Source of the DNA: Atrichornis clamosus
Taxonomy: Eukaryota; Chordata; Aves; Passeriformes; Menuridae
Direction of reading: 5' to 3'
NCBI GenBank assembly: GCA_013400975.1
Contig: WBMZ01003311.1
Location: 52,948-116,947 of the forward strand
DNA length: 64,000 bases
Of this stretch, positions 12,838 to 25,670 are shown one piece after another. Positions within the stretch are counted from its first letter, which is position 1, and each line of letters opens with the position of its first letter. Below the pieces are notes generated by a model. That model searched no databases. It was not told where the DNA came from and saw nothing but the letters and a program-made list of their open reading frames with translations. The position numbers were made by a program, and so were the translations under genes.

Positions 12838-15800
12838 TTTAGGGGAGATTTTAAAATTTTTTTGAGAGGGAAAAAGGGATGAATAACTGTACTCACACCT
12901 AAAGAAGGGCAAATTAATTTCTTTTGTTGACTTTAATGAAATGGAGTTGATTTGATCCCTTGCTTTTGGTGCAAAGTGAAACAATTGGGGATTTTAAAAT
13001 TAAAGAAGTTGTGGTAATTACTGAGCTTACTGGAAGGAGGCATGGACAACACATTGCTAGTGCCACATCCTTTCTTTCCTTGCTGTTACCACAGGCAACA
13101 CACTGGCACTATCCGTTTGGTGGGAAGAAATGTTGAAGAAGGAACAGTGGAGGTAGGACTTAGGCCAGAGCCTTACATAATCCAAGCCTGATCACAAGGA
13201 GAGTGTCTTTGCCAGAAGAATTTCTGCCTGGCCACTTTGAAGTAACCCTACGCAACAGCAGCATGCCACTTCTCTTTTGAACATGGCTATTTCAATAGAT
13301 TTGTCTGTATTGGTAAGGCTCTTGTATCTCATGTATAAGAGCACAAATATCTAGTTTGTCTCTTTGTCTTTCCCTTAGTATTCATAGTTTGCTCTGGGCA
13401 CTTGCAGCATTTAGAAAGAATATCAGTCTGATTTGTTGCCTGCAAGAGAGTCTAATTAAAACAAGAGAGCAGGATGGGAACTGATGACACATAGTGCAGC
13501 TGAGCTGCTCCCAAAGCTGAACATGGCAGCTGTGGTTTCGTCATTTGCAAAGCCTCAGCCAACACGTTGGCCCACAGAGTTAAAATAAATGTCTAATTAT
13601 GTTGTTTAATTATTTCGGTTCCAAATTCCTGCTTGAAAAGTATTGCAAAAGATGTGAGAGAAGCACTGAGAGTGCCATTATCACAACAGTGGCTTGCCAA
13701 TAAATCAGAAATCAGGACGTTTTCTCTTACTCAGGTTCCTCCCTTCCCTGTGCCCTGTGGTCAGGCTGCAGAGGAAGGAACGTGTGTTTGCTTGAACCAG
13801 TCCCCAGCCTTCTCCCCTCCCCTGTCACTTGGCACTGACTCACAGCACTGTTTTTCAACATGATGCTAATTAGCTGCCAAGTAGTGAGATACTGTGAACT
13901 CTAAGAGAAAAGACAGAAAAAGACTTCAAAGATGTTTACCATTTTTTCCTGTTTTTAAAAATATATTGTGAGAGTAATAAAAAAATTTCACTGCTGCCTG
14001 GATCCAGCAATTTCTAGTGTGCAGGGAGATGTTGGGGCAGGCTGTTCTGGGGTGAGTAGGTTACGGCTTTCTTCTTTGCTTTCCATGGAGTAGTTATTCA
14101 GTGGGCCAAAGAGAGGGAGAAAATATGGATTGCTGTGTTAAATCTGGTGGCTAAACTTGGACAGGGTGGTGCTAGTGTGCCAAGTCGAGGAAAATTTGTG
14201 CAGTAAGAGAGACTGAGATTCTCTCATCAGAGCAGCCTCTTGGGAGGTGAATTGTGTTAGGTCTAAATCCAGTTTGGGGCTTGGAGACTTTTTCACACAC
14301 AGCTTAAGCAAATGTTCTTGGTTGAAGTGATGAGGACAGTTAGGTCCTTCAGACACTCTGTTGTTTTAGCCCATATTCACAAAATTACTTGCTAGTAAAG
14401 TGATTAATACTATCCAGATTAATGGGTCTACTCTCTTTGTACAGTGTCTGTCTATCAGTTAAGCTGTTTGTGATTCAATGGTTCACCTAAATTGTCTTTG
14501 CAAAGAACCCTGGAAATAAAGTGACTTTCCACACAGAAATGGTTCCTGCTAGTCATGCATATATTTAATTAAGTGGTGGATCACTTCAGCTGTAATGTGT
14601 TTTTCTTAATTTGCCATTCTTCAAATAGCTTAATAGCAGATGAATGTTGAATACATTGTCAAAAAATAGGGAAGAAGGTCTTTAAGAAAGACTTCTGCTT
14701 TTCATCTATTTGTCTTTTATTTTCCTAATGTTAAAGGTCTCTCCTTCCCCAGTCAGGAAAACTCTGCACAACATGAATGACGATTACTAATATAGTCAGT
14801 GCCCCACTTACTATTAATTTGCATGATCAAGGAGACCTCTGAACTGCTCAGGGAATACTTAGAGTCAACAGTTTGCAGTCATCAAACTCATGATTAACGC
14901 ACAAATAATTGTGACGGTAGGTGATGAACTTGGTGAGCTATCTTGAGATCTTTGTTTTGTTCTTTGACAAACTGAATTTCACATTTCTCATAACTATACT
15001 GAGACCTCTCTGTTTTCACATGGAACTAATAAGAGGGGAAAATAAAAGCTATAGCTCCAAGACACTAAGTCTTTTCAGAATCCAATGTTTTGGCTTATTT
15101 TGAATGATGCATGTTTTGCACTCCAAATGGATTTACTGTAATAACAGTTGTTAATTATTGCAAAGAGAAACTGTCTGAAGAGAAAGAAGATTTGTTCCCA
15201 GAGTTTAGTGTCACTTTGCTGCTGATTTCTCTTCAGCTAATGTAATATTGGTACTACAAAAAATGGATGCACACTACAGTCAACTGGAAACTCAACTGAT
15301 TTCTTAATATGTCGTGTGGTAAGTCAGTGATATTCTCCTTTTTCCAGTCAAGGTATTCTGATTTTAAGTCTCAGTTTCCTCTCCAAACTGATGCTTTTTG
15401 TAATTAAAGCATTACAAAAAGACTTTCTAGAAAGTCTACATAGAAGTAAAAGTAGGTTTAATTTCTTTTGTTCTAGTCTGATCCTGTGGGGAGTTCTAGT
15501 GTGATGACTGCATAGAAATCTTGATGCCCATCTGAGAGTGGTAGGAATTTAAATGAGAGATTTTTATTTCTCTTTATCTGGAGGTAGCATAAATTAGAAT
15601 TTGATACAATGCACAAAGTAGAGCAGAATTAAATTAAATTTTTTTGGCTATCCTTAGGAGTCTAAATGTTGCCAGTCCCTTCCCTTGTTTCTCTTTTTGC
15701 ATGATACTACATCTGAGTAGTATTTTTTTCTCATATGTATTTCAGGATTTATTAATGTCTATTTGTTTAAACTGTCCAATCCATAAATGTGTAGATTTTT

Positions 15801-18790
15801 GCTGGCTTTTATCCAGATACCAGCCACAATTCCTTTTTGTCTTGACCATTATTTTCATATAATTCAAAGTAAATCTAAAATAGCGTTTTATTTCCTGCAC
15901 CTCTTAGCATTAATCTTCTAAAAAAGAAGTGAAAATTACTCTAAGATTTTGTGGTGAGGGCAGAATTACTCAAGGGATATTAAAATATACCATGAAAACT
16001 CCTGCTCACTGAAATCTCTGATCTGATCCCACTTCATAAGCAGTTGAAGGGGACCAAAACCAATATGTTGACTATACCTTTCCAAATGTGAGTGTTCTCC
16101 TGGGCATGCAGAAGAAGGTCATTACTCAACACAGCACACACTGGTCCTCTGCTGGTGTGATCACTTCATATCTCTGTTGGTTACTTTTGAAGGCTTACAC
16201 TTACTGCTGCCCACTGTAAAGTAGAAGGACTTTACATGCAACATGATGCTGGTGCACTAGGATGTGATGCTGCAATGCATAACTACTGCTAAAAAGACAG
16301 GGTGTGTACCAGGTTGCAGCTCATCTCTGCCCTGTGAAGATGCAATGAGCATGAGGGCACTAGACCCAAAATTTTATAGTGCCACTGGGCCCAGAAAGGC
16401 AACCACACTTCCCAATGACAGCAATCTTCTTTCATCCTTGAATGGTATGCAAGAGAGGACAATCATTTGCACAGTTTATGCTCTGAGAAAGTACTTTGTG
16501 AAAATTGTGTCAGCTTTCAATTTTCAAGTTGAATATTATCCTGGATTTTCAAACACCTTGTTATGGATATATCCAAGTTCTCACAATTCTAGAGGAGTGA
16601 AACTTTGACAGCATGGCAATGGGGCATTCTGCAAGCATCAAATCTCACAGGTGAGATTTTCAAGGCAAGTGTATAATTAAGCTAGCAAAAAGGACAAAGC
16701 TGCTATCATAAGGGTAGCTTTCCTCATCACAATCCATGCTTCAAAATGTTGTGGATCATTGTTTCTTTTGAGAAGGCTGCAGTAAAACGGGAAAGGAGGA
16801 AGAAAGCAAAAACCAGAATGTTGTATATTCAGTCTTCTTTTCTGCCAGACTCTTAATGCCTGTTACCCTTAATACAGCTTTTCTGCTGTTAAAATAAAAT
16901 GAAGAAAAAGAAAATCCCTCTGTTATTTTTCAGTGAAAAATTTAAAAGACTGAAATGGATACATTCTTGCAAGATCTTCTTATCCAGAACATCTCTGGAA
17001 GTTTCTGGTGTTTCAGTGAAACATTAAGGCATCCCACATTATTTCTTTTCCAGTTTTCAGTATTCCCCTCATGGGGATGATCGTTGCCTCCCTGGCTTAT
17101 CATGCCATTCAGTTGCTCTATCTCTTTCAAATTTAAGTGTGTGTTTATATAGTTAAATCAAGTGCTCTGCAAATTCAATGCTCAACTAAAATCCAGGCAA
17201 GAGAGTGCCACTGGTGAATGCAAGCTTTTTCCTTCAAATAGTTGCCCTCTTCAATGAGAAATTGCCACAGATCTTCCATCTTCTAGGTTTCTTATTCATC
17301 CACAGAGGTGGTTAGGCCAATCTCAACTTCAACTTTCAACTTAAACTCACATGAGAGCAGCTTTAGGATTTCTGTGTTAGGTTTCTAATTTGAGTGCTAG
17401 CATGACAGCTGCAAGATGTGCATTGTATCACTGTGAAGGCTGGGTAACTTCACAGTGGGGACACCAGTACCTGCTTGGGTCTAGATACAATAGGGACTCA
17501 GTTGACCAGGAATTTGGCTTTTCAGCACATAGTTTGACTGTAGAAATGAGGAAGAATTCTTAAAGAGATCAACCCACTTGGATTAAGAATAATTTTGGGT
17601 ATAGCAGCAAGCTTTAGAAAAGTTACTACCCTGATTTTTACCGTATTTTAATGGTAGCCAGAATTAGATGCATAAAATTGGTGCAGAATTTAAATGTAAT
17701 TAGTAATACCCCCTATACATTTTCTAAATACATGACTGAGTGAAATTCTAGCTAATTATTTTCATATTTTTCTCATAATTAGATGCCTTTGGATATTTTA
17801 ACTTAGAAACAGTCTTCATTCTTTAATACTCAGTAAAACCGCAACCAAGGTGCACAGTATATCTTTGAAGAGTCTGTTCAGCAAGTTTTGTCTTTCAAGG
17901 TTCAGAGTATAAAAACTATGACCTGTCTGAAATGATACTTAAGCCTTCTTCAGAATGCTTGCCTTTATGATCTCCTCCTAGTTAACATTTCTTCAATATT
18001 ATTTGTTATTTAAAATATAGCTTGTCTTTTTTTATTAAGATGCTTGAATATCATGTTACAGTAGCAATAACACACTCCAGGTAATTAATTTCCAGTTGAG
18101 CTTCCCTCTGCTGGAGTGTTTAAAAAACTATTTGGCTTTCTGTCTTGTACCTTTTAATGCCCTCCACAGTCTGTAATAACTATTCAAGAAATTCACTGCT
18201 TGTCATGGCCTATTGGTTTAATTTAAAAAGCTAAATTTGGAGACTCAACATGCTCTGCTATCAGTTTTTCTAGTGTAAAGCTGTTCTACCATGGGAAATT
18301 GCCAATGAACTTCACCATCCCTGGAAAAAATCAGCATTAATACAGTAGAGACAGGGTAGAAGAATACTTTGGCTGTGTCATACTTGGTGAAATATAGTGT
18401 AGATATAAATGTGAAACCTGCCAAGGCTTCTAAAAAATCCCAACTGTTTTAAGGAAACCTCTTCCTTGAGGGATTGAATGCACCATGGAGACCCTGAGAT
18501 GGCATGTGACATGGCAGCACCAGGCAGAGATACTCACACGAGTCAGGAGGCACTACAGAAATATCAGCAAAGCAGCATGTCTGTGCCAGTGCAGTTAGTG
18601 CCTGCATTTCTCCTTCTTTGGAGTGTCCAGCTTGTGCTGCATGATAATCATGGCTCTTGGAGATAGCTGTTGTGAAGACTTGTCCAATGGCTGTGATGTA
18701 CACACAGCAATTCAAGGCCATCCTAAGTCACCCAAGTCATCACAGCATTTTGCCTTCAGGAGAGCCTTCAGGACACACTGAAGGAGTGAC
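12838..18790. other. Unique sequence, no supported gene
   Basis: About 6 kb with no assignable repeat. Frames of up to 114 codons (16264-16608, +) show no recognisable domain. A perfect 9-base inverted repeat with a 2-base loop (AAATCTCAC / GTGAGATTT) lies at 16640-16659. The sequence alternates AT-rich stretches with a few moderately GC-rich patches (13480-13860). Confidence 0.5.
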
Positions 18791-19015
18791 TATTTAGATT
18801 AGTGTTAGGAAAAAAAGTTCTTTACCGAGAGAGTAGAGAGGCACTGGAACAAATTTCCCAGAGTTGTGGATGAACCATCCCTGGAAGCATCCAGAGCCAG
18901 GCTGGATGGGGCTTTGAGCCACCTGGTCTAGAGGAATGTGTCTCTGCCCATGGCAGTGGGGTTGGAACTAGACGATCTTTAAGGTCCCTTCCAAACCATT
19001 CTATGTTTCTATGAA
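18791..19015 (+). mobile_element. Short CR1 LINE 3' fragment
   Basis: About 225 bases of the CR1 3' end in plus orientation. The recognisable run includes GAGAGAGTAGAGAGGCACTG (about 18826-18845), CCATCCCTGGAAGC (18877-18890), the CCAGGCTGGATGGGGC block (about 18897-18912), CCCATGGCAGTGGGGTTGGA (about 18947-18966) and a final GATCTTTAAGGTCCCTTCC leading into CATTCTATGTTTCTATG. The last part shows the tandem ATTCTATG end. Only the last C-terminal RT residues and the 3' UTR remain. It is a severe 5' truncation, as is usual for CR1. Confidence 0.92.
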
Positions 19016-22000
19016 ACTGTCCCATCCAGCAGTGGGCATTAAAGGTCTCATTTCTCCTATATATCTAAGACTTTACTGTAGCTGGCACTGAAAAAGAATA
19101 TGACCTGATCTGTTCTACAGAGGAAGAACAGATTGGTGAAAAAAGCACATAACAAACAAGGGTAGACTCAGTTGATATCTAAAGGGTGGCAAGCAAGTCT
19201 GTAAGGGCTCCTGCCACAACCCTCGTGCTATGAACTGGCTCTAGATATCTGAGATAGTGAGGTGCTCTACCTAGATTATTACACTTGTGTATCTGCCTGG
19301 TTTATCACTGCTTAGTCTTGGCAGATCAGCTTCTGATCCATCTGGAGGGCAATTTCCCTCACAGCATCCTCCCAAATACCATCTAAGCATAACTTTATGT
19401 GCAGAACTGAAAATCCAGGCATTTTTAGGGTTCACCTAATGGATAGGATGGGGTCCGTTTTCATAATGTGGGAGAAGGTTGTTCTGGGAAAAGAAGTTGG
19501 GTTGCATGTAAAGGTTCAATCACACCCTTGGGATGAGGGAAGTCTTGGTTAAATACTTGCAGTAGATCCGTCCTGTCCCAGGGGAATGGCCTCCAGTGCT
19601 AGAGGCCATTGGGGAAGTTGTCACCTGTGTTAAAGCTGTGCCATTGTTTAGGCACACAAAGTTTTATGGATACCAGAGAGGAAAGAAGAGTATAGTTTGG
19701 CTCTTGATGTATCTATTTAGTGTTCTGCAAGCAGAAGCAAGCCTTGTCTCTTCAGACGTCAAGCTGGCTGAACATGAGCCAGCTCTCAGGCGAAGCTGTG
19801 CAGCTCTTGGTAATGCATTCCTGACTCTGGGCTGATCAGGAACTTGAAAGGCAGGATTTCTTTAAATTGGATCTGCTGCCACTCTAAAACAACTAGACAA
19901 TATCCAACCTGCTGGTAGAGCAGGCAGGCACATCTCTGGAAGGATAAGGACACCCAGTTTTGAGCTGCCTGGAGAAGGCCTTGGACTCCGGTCAGCAATC
20001 TCCAACCGCTTCTGGGCTTGCAGTTATTCTCCTTTATCTATGTCACAGAAATCATACCAAGTTTGGATTGATCACAAGCTGATCAAAGCTATGCTGTGAC
20101 AATAAGCAATTTGAGCTTCCCTTTTTATTGTTCCTGGCTAGACCACTACTGAGCTTTTTAGTGTTTATAGCTTTATAACTTAGTTATTTATCTCCTAGTC
20201 ACATCACATGCTGTGTATTGACTGCAAATTGATTTTTGCTCATTATGTAACCCTAATTTAAAAAAATAAAGCTATTGTAGAATTATATTCAAAGGCCTTG
20301 TCTCTTTACTTAGTGTTAGCGCATACGTTATATCATTTTATTTCTCTTTTGTGATAGTTTAGTATGTAAAGCTGTTACATATTTAGTAGACATTTTCATT
20401 TGCAGACTTTTTTTTCTCTTTAGACTTAACATATTTTTGTAAAACAGCAGAAATTTTAAAATGTAAAAGATTAATATATACTTTTCTTTTCAGATGGTCT
20501 GAGCATTAGCATTCCATAAATAGCCCAATTTTCCCTCTGAGTTGATAAGTAGTCAAATACTTCCACTAAGGACATTTTTACTTTATCATCCAGAATGTGA
20601 ACAAATTTAAATTTAACTGGCAATTATTGGTGGTGAATGGAAGTAAAATATATGAGTGTTTTTCTAATTTAGTTTGGTTAATCTTATCTTCAGTGCTACT
20701 AAGTAATTGCTTGAACAACCATCAAGACAAAAGGCTCATATCAGGCTCATAGACTCTTATATTGCTGTGGTATTAACCAATTTATGTTGCATCAGAATAA
20801 TCCACCAAGAAAAGATTCTAGCCTCTGATCTCAGGAACTTTAAAATGCTTTTTATTTGGAGTAAGGCTCTCTAAAGAATATAAAAATTCAAATTCAAACT
20901 CACTATTGAAATTTCTGTGTTCAGCAGCTGAACTGTTGCTATGGGACATTTCCTAAAAAATCATGCATAATTCCAGACACACACATTCCCTATGAGATTA
21001 TATCTCACTTATGTTAGATACGTAGACTGAAGGCTCGGTATGTATGCAATCATTGAAATAATCTCCTGATCTTCAGTTAATTTTTTCATGTTGCTATTTT
21101 ATTCTGATACTTGACTAATATAACAAATTCTTCCAAGAGAGGGACCTGTTTCTGCAGTTTCAAGGAAGAAACTTATGGAGCAAGGATCACGAGATGCTTG
21201 TTTGTGTGCTGGGGTTCACTTGTGATGCAGCTGCTGCTCTGTGGTGCCGTTGCCTTGGCAGGTGCTGATTGGGTTTGCTTACCTTACAGCTCCTGAGACC
21301 TGACTCTTCTGTTTGCAAGGAGAGTGAACATACCCTGAGGGCATGTTCTCATCAAATCCACTTTCACTCCAACTTTTTTCTTAGTAGCATTCTATTACTT
21401 ACGTATTTTAGCTGGTTTGTTTTTTTTCAATTTGAGTACAGTGTTTCATGTCAAGAAGTTGCTCTCTGTGGACTTTTGCAGAGAAAATTTTCTGCTCTTT
21501 ATTGGTATTGCAGAGATTACAGATTTTCAAATAGATTGGGTTTATCAGTGTCATATGATTTCCTGATAAATTGTCCTATCCTGAAGCAGATGTCCCTTCC
21601 TTCTGGCCACTGAGTATGGGAATAAGGTGACAAGATTCACCTAATTTTAATGAGGATGGCCCTAACTGGATCAAAGACCATTCCTGTTGATTTCTGCTGT
21701 ATGAGATGTTTTAGTGTAGTATCTCTTCGCTTTTTTCCCTACAAGAGGTTTGCTGATGAAAATGTTCAGCAGAGGAGAAAGGAGGCCCCAAATTGATTTG
21801 CCATTGCTTCAGAATTCACAAATTCCCAGACTGAGAACTAGCAGATGTGGAAGTTACCTGATTTTCTAGTTACTGGGTTTTTTGTGAGCAAACTGTGATG
21901 CTACCAACCTTTGTTACTACCCCACTCTGGAAGTCATTGTCTCGGTGGGTGGGAGAGGCACAGGGGAGGAGGTCAGCCCATCCCTCTCAACCCACTGGCA

Positions 22001-25000
22001 GAGGAGTGTGAAGATAGCTGGTGTTTGAAATGGGTGACCTTAGCTCTTGCGATTAGCTGTGCTAACAGCCCTCTCACGAGGGCAGGCAGGAAGGAAAAAG
22101 GCGTGCACGGGGCTCTGATTTGTGTCAATTTGCCAGTCTGTCCGTGGGCCATTCAAGGTGTGAGCAGTTTCTGCTGTCCCCAGCCGTCTGCCATGCACTG
22201 CACTTGCCTGTTTGCTGGCCCTGTGATTAAACAGCATTGTACGATTTAGTAGCATCTAATGCTCATCTTGATAACAAGACATACAGGACAATAGAGAATT
22301 AAATTATCTGCAAACCCAGTGACCCACTTTCTGTTTTAAATAGAGCAGAAATATTTAAAGTATACAATTTGTACATTTGTCTTGCAGAAGGATGTGTTGG
22401 GAAGAAACGGTTATGCTTTGCATAGTACTCTAACAAGGAAAAGTTAATGTGATATGACAAATTATATGTAGAACTGCAATGATAAAATAATTGATCTGGA
22501 GATTATTTTAATTGTTAATTTATTTCTTTCATATGCAAATAGGCAAGTGCTGGTCTTATAAACTATTTTACAGCTAAGAGGGGAACTTATTATCTGCCTT
22601 GTTGGTAGCATTCAGCCAAGTGTCATCTTCCCAATGCAGGGAGAATGTATAAGCAGGATCTAGCAAAGATAACTGTTTATTGCAGTTTAGACTTCGTGTT
22701 CTTACAAACTTGAAATTCAGAGGAACAGGTATAATAGGAGTTATAATTTAAATCTTGCTGTAGAAACAAATGTATTTTTCATTTACCAGATAGAGAATGC
22801 CTAACCCTACAAAAGAATAATGCCACCTGCTTTATCAACATGTTCACTATCTATGTCAACTTGTACGGAACATAATTAATATTGTTTTAAATAATTGCAG
22901 CTATCAGTGAGGCCTTTGAACAAGGGGGAGCATATTCAAAGACAATAACCTTTTCACAAATTAATAGTGCTATAATTTTCTTAAAAGATCTTTTCTTTTT
23001 CTGCTTATGCAACTGTCTATCACTCTTTGGCTAATATGCATGTATCACATGCTCAACTGAATAACTCTTTTTTTCCTTTTTTTGTTTTATTAAAATGAAA
23101 GATCTTAGTTAACAAGGTGAAATGATATTTTAAGAGATCATTTCTTTAAAGAGACAAATGTTGCCTTAGTCGTCTTCTGTTTGTACTGTATTTCTTTCTC
23201 ATCAGCTACTTACTTGCTTCTTACTGTTGTATAAGTAGACCATTCACAAATGAAAAAATACTGGGAAAAAAACTTAAAGGGTCTAGCAGTCGTGTCTCCT
23301 CAACCCCTGTCAGCATTTATGATATATTTAAAGCATCCATCTTGCCAAGGTGAGCCACTCAGCAGTTAGATTACAAGCCTCCAAATGGAACAGACTTAAG
23401 TTTACCCTCAACAATATTAATATATATATTAGTTATGCATGATACTGAGTCAGTGGGTTCTACTTACCAAAGGAGATTGAAGGTAGAAAGAAAAGAAAAG
23501 CTGCTTTGTCTGTGTCCTCTCCTGAAACTGTTCTGTGATACTGTTCCCAGAGGATGTGGGACTGTGGTGAATTTTTGCAATGACAGTTAAGTTATATTTT
23601 TGTTATGTTTTAGGGTGATATTTCTTATGTCTAGCAGCTAGCATGCTAAATTTAAATTTATTTCTCCAAATAATAAAGGAATTGTTGAGACCAGTCAGAA
23701 ACTTTTTCTAAACTGATAACCATACTTTTCTTGTCTCAAATATAAAATAATAAACCTATTTTATTTTTGTTTGATTTTTAGAATGTCAATAAAACTATTT
23801 TCAAAACCAATGACACCCATTGGTGTGTCTTGTATCTGGATTCCCTGGTGAAGACATGAAACTGTTAAAAATACTATGATGTAATTAAGAATAAAAAGTA
23901 AGGATATGAAATGTTTAAGGTGTTAAAGATGTATCTTAACAATTTTATGGTATTTATGACGGCACGTTCACCTCTGTCATATTTGTCTACTAAAAGGCGA
24001 AGAGGAAGAGCACATGGGGATACAGACAAATGTAGATATTCACAGAAAGATATGAATCCTTGGTAACTTTAATCCTCATTTCCTCCAGGCAAAGACCAAG
24101 TAGGGGCAATTTCAACTTGTCAGTTAAATTGAGGAAAATCTATGAAGAAGCTTAGAGCCCTTTTTCTTCAACATTAAGCCTGCCTATAATTTAACCTGAA
24201 AATGCTGAAAGTTGTAGCTTGCAGTAGTAATAGATGTACCTGGTTTATAGAGGCATTAACATGCATTTTTCTTTATTGGTTATTTTTTAGCTCGAACTTA
24301 TGCTCAGTAAAACATGCTGCCAAATCTGGCTGATGCCATAGATGTTTATCATTTGTAGTACTGAAGGATAGAAAAAGAAAAGATAAAATACTGCATTTAC
24401 TTAGTGATATGAAACGGTCAGTAGCTGCTTATTCTAATAATTGTTATTCAGGTGAGTCTTACCCATGAGTTAAGATATTAGATGACAGACTCCTTAACCT
24501 CTTGGAGGACTGTCCCACACATTAGAGAGATAAAATGTACTGTGAAACTTGATAGCCCTTAATTTTCTTTGCTGACCCTTGTGTAAAAGAGCACCTGCTC
24601 AGGGTGCTGAGATATTTGTACCTACCAGCTCAGTACGTCAGATTTTGATGTGATAAGACTTGATCTCAGAAACCCAGCTGGGCCTAAACAGGGAATTTGG
24701 CACCTATGTTTACAGCCCTGAGACTCGTCCTTTTTGCCTGAAGGAAAGACCTAAATAGATCTGGGAAGGGAGGTACTGAAGGCAGCTGGCAGATATTTTG
24801 AGAAGCACAGCATCCTAACAGTTGGATGTGAGCCCTTCAATCCCTTCCTGGATTTGGGTCACAATTCATCTCCTACTGCTGTAAGACATAATTTTAGAGG
24901 GGGGAAAAGCTAGGGTGTGTGCATATAGAGCCTGTGGGTGTCTTTAATCTTAGGAACTACTAAGTTTTGGGGCCACAAGGCAAGCTGTACATTAAACACT

Positions 25001-25546
25001 TACAAATTTGAATTCTTTTTTTCCCATCTCTGATACTTTTAATTTATTGACAGGTGGAAATAGAAAAGTAAACTATATAACTTCTTAGCAACTCTTTAGG
25101 TTTTCTAGCTAGCTGCAAGGAGGTAGGTAGTGTAATCCCCTGTCATGGTATGGCAGATTCCTGCCCATTATTAAACTCAGCACTTCTGGAAAAATCCTAT
25201 TTCTTTTGTCTAAGGGTTTGGGGGTTTGGGATTAGCTAGTCAAGGAGTCTTTTGCTCCAAAGGGTTAATATTGCTATATTTCTGCCTCCTCCTGGGAAAG
25301 AAATGCTGTCTGGTGAGGGTGAAGAGGCAAACGAGCAAAATGTGGTCTTGGTCAGAGAACAGTGATTAGCTCCTCATTAAGGGTCAGGGAGGCACACTGT
25401 AACTATAGTAACCACTGCTTATACGATCCTCTACCCACCTCATTGTAACCCACGCGGTTACAACAGAGATTTCAAGCTATTGTTACCTGTTTGTACTGCT
25501 ATTTCTCTAACTGAAGAATCACGTAATAAATGCTTGTCAAATATGC
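19016..25546. other. Unique sequence, no supported gene
   Basis: About 6.5 kb with no repeat that I can name. A more GC-rich patch at about 21910-22230 is open for 112 codons on the plus strand, but without an ATG at its start and without a recognisable domain. Pyrimidine tracts followed by AG (for example ending 20493) are isolated. The rest is AT-rich DNA with many short A and T runs. Confidence 0.5.
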
Positions 25547-25577
25547 ATACATATATATATATATATACATATATACA
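25547..25577. repeat. (AT)n microsatellite
   Basis: An alternating AT run with a few C interruptions (ATACATATATATATATATAT then ACATATATACA). It is short and imperfect, so of modest mutability. On the minus strand it creates a spurious run of alternating Tyr and Ile/Met codons. Confidence 0.9.
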
Positions 25578-25638
25578 GATGAATTTTTATATTCACACGC
25601 AGACACAGATTCAGAGAAACTGAGTTTCTTTGTGATTA

Positions 25639-25670
25639 ACTGGACAGATGGATAAATCCACCTGTCCAGT
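25639..25670. repeat. 15-base inverted repeat with 2-base loop
   Basis: The arms are ACTGGACAGATGGAT (25639-25653) and ATCCACCTGTCCAGT (25656-25670). The reverse complement of the right arm differs from the left arm at one position only. The spacer is AA. As DNA it could extrude a small cruciform, and as RNA it would form a compact hairpin. No transcript evidence is visible here, and the stem is too short for a typical microRNA precursor. Confidence 0.75.

Noticed and set aside
21911..22249. 112-codon plus-strand frame in a GC-richer patch
   Set aside because: It starts at TTG rather than ATG and has no domain or splice context; GC-rich patches stay open longer by chance.
22533..22540. Octamer ATGCAAAT (also near 5935 and, reversed, near 14817)
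   Set aside because: A few exact octamers are expected by chance in 64 kb of AT-rich sequence.
25213..25236. GGGTTTGGGGGTTTGGGATTAG, telomere-like or quadruplex-like
   Set aside because: There are only three G runs and no repeated TTAGGG units.
25142..25466. Possible second LTR, starting TGTCATGGTA and ending TTACAACA
   Set aside because: The ends are not a good inverted repeat, there is no flanking target duplication and no AATAAA inside.
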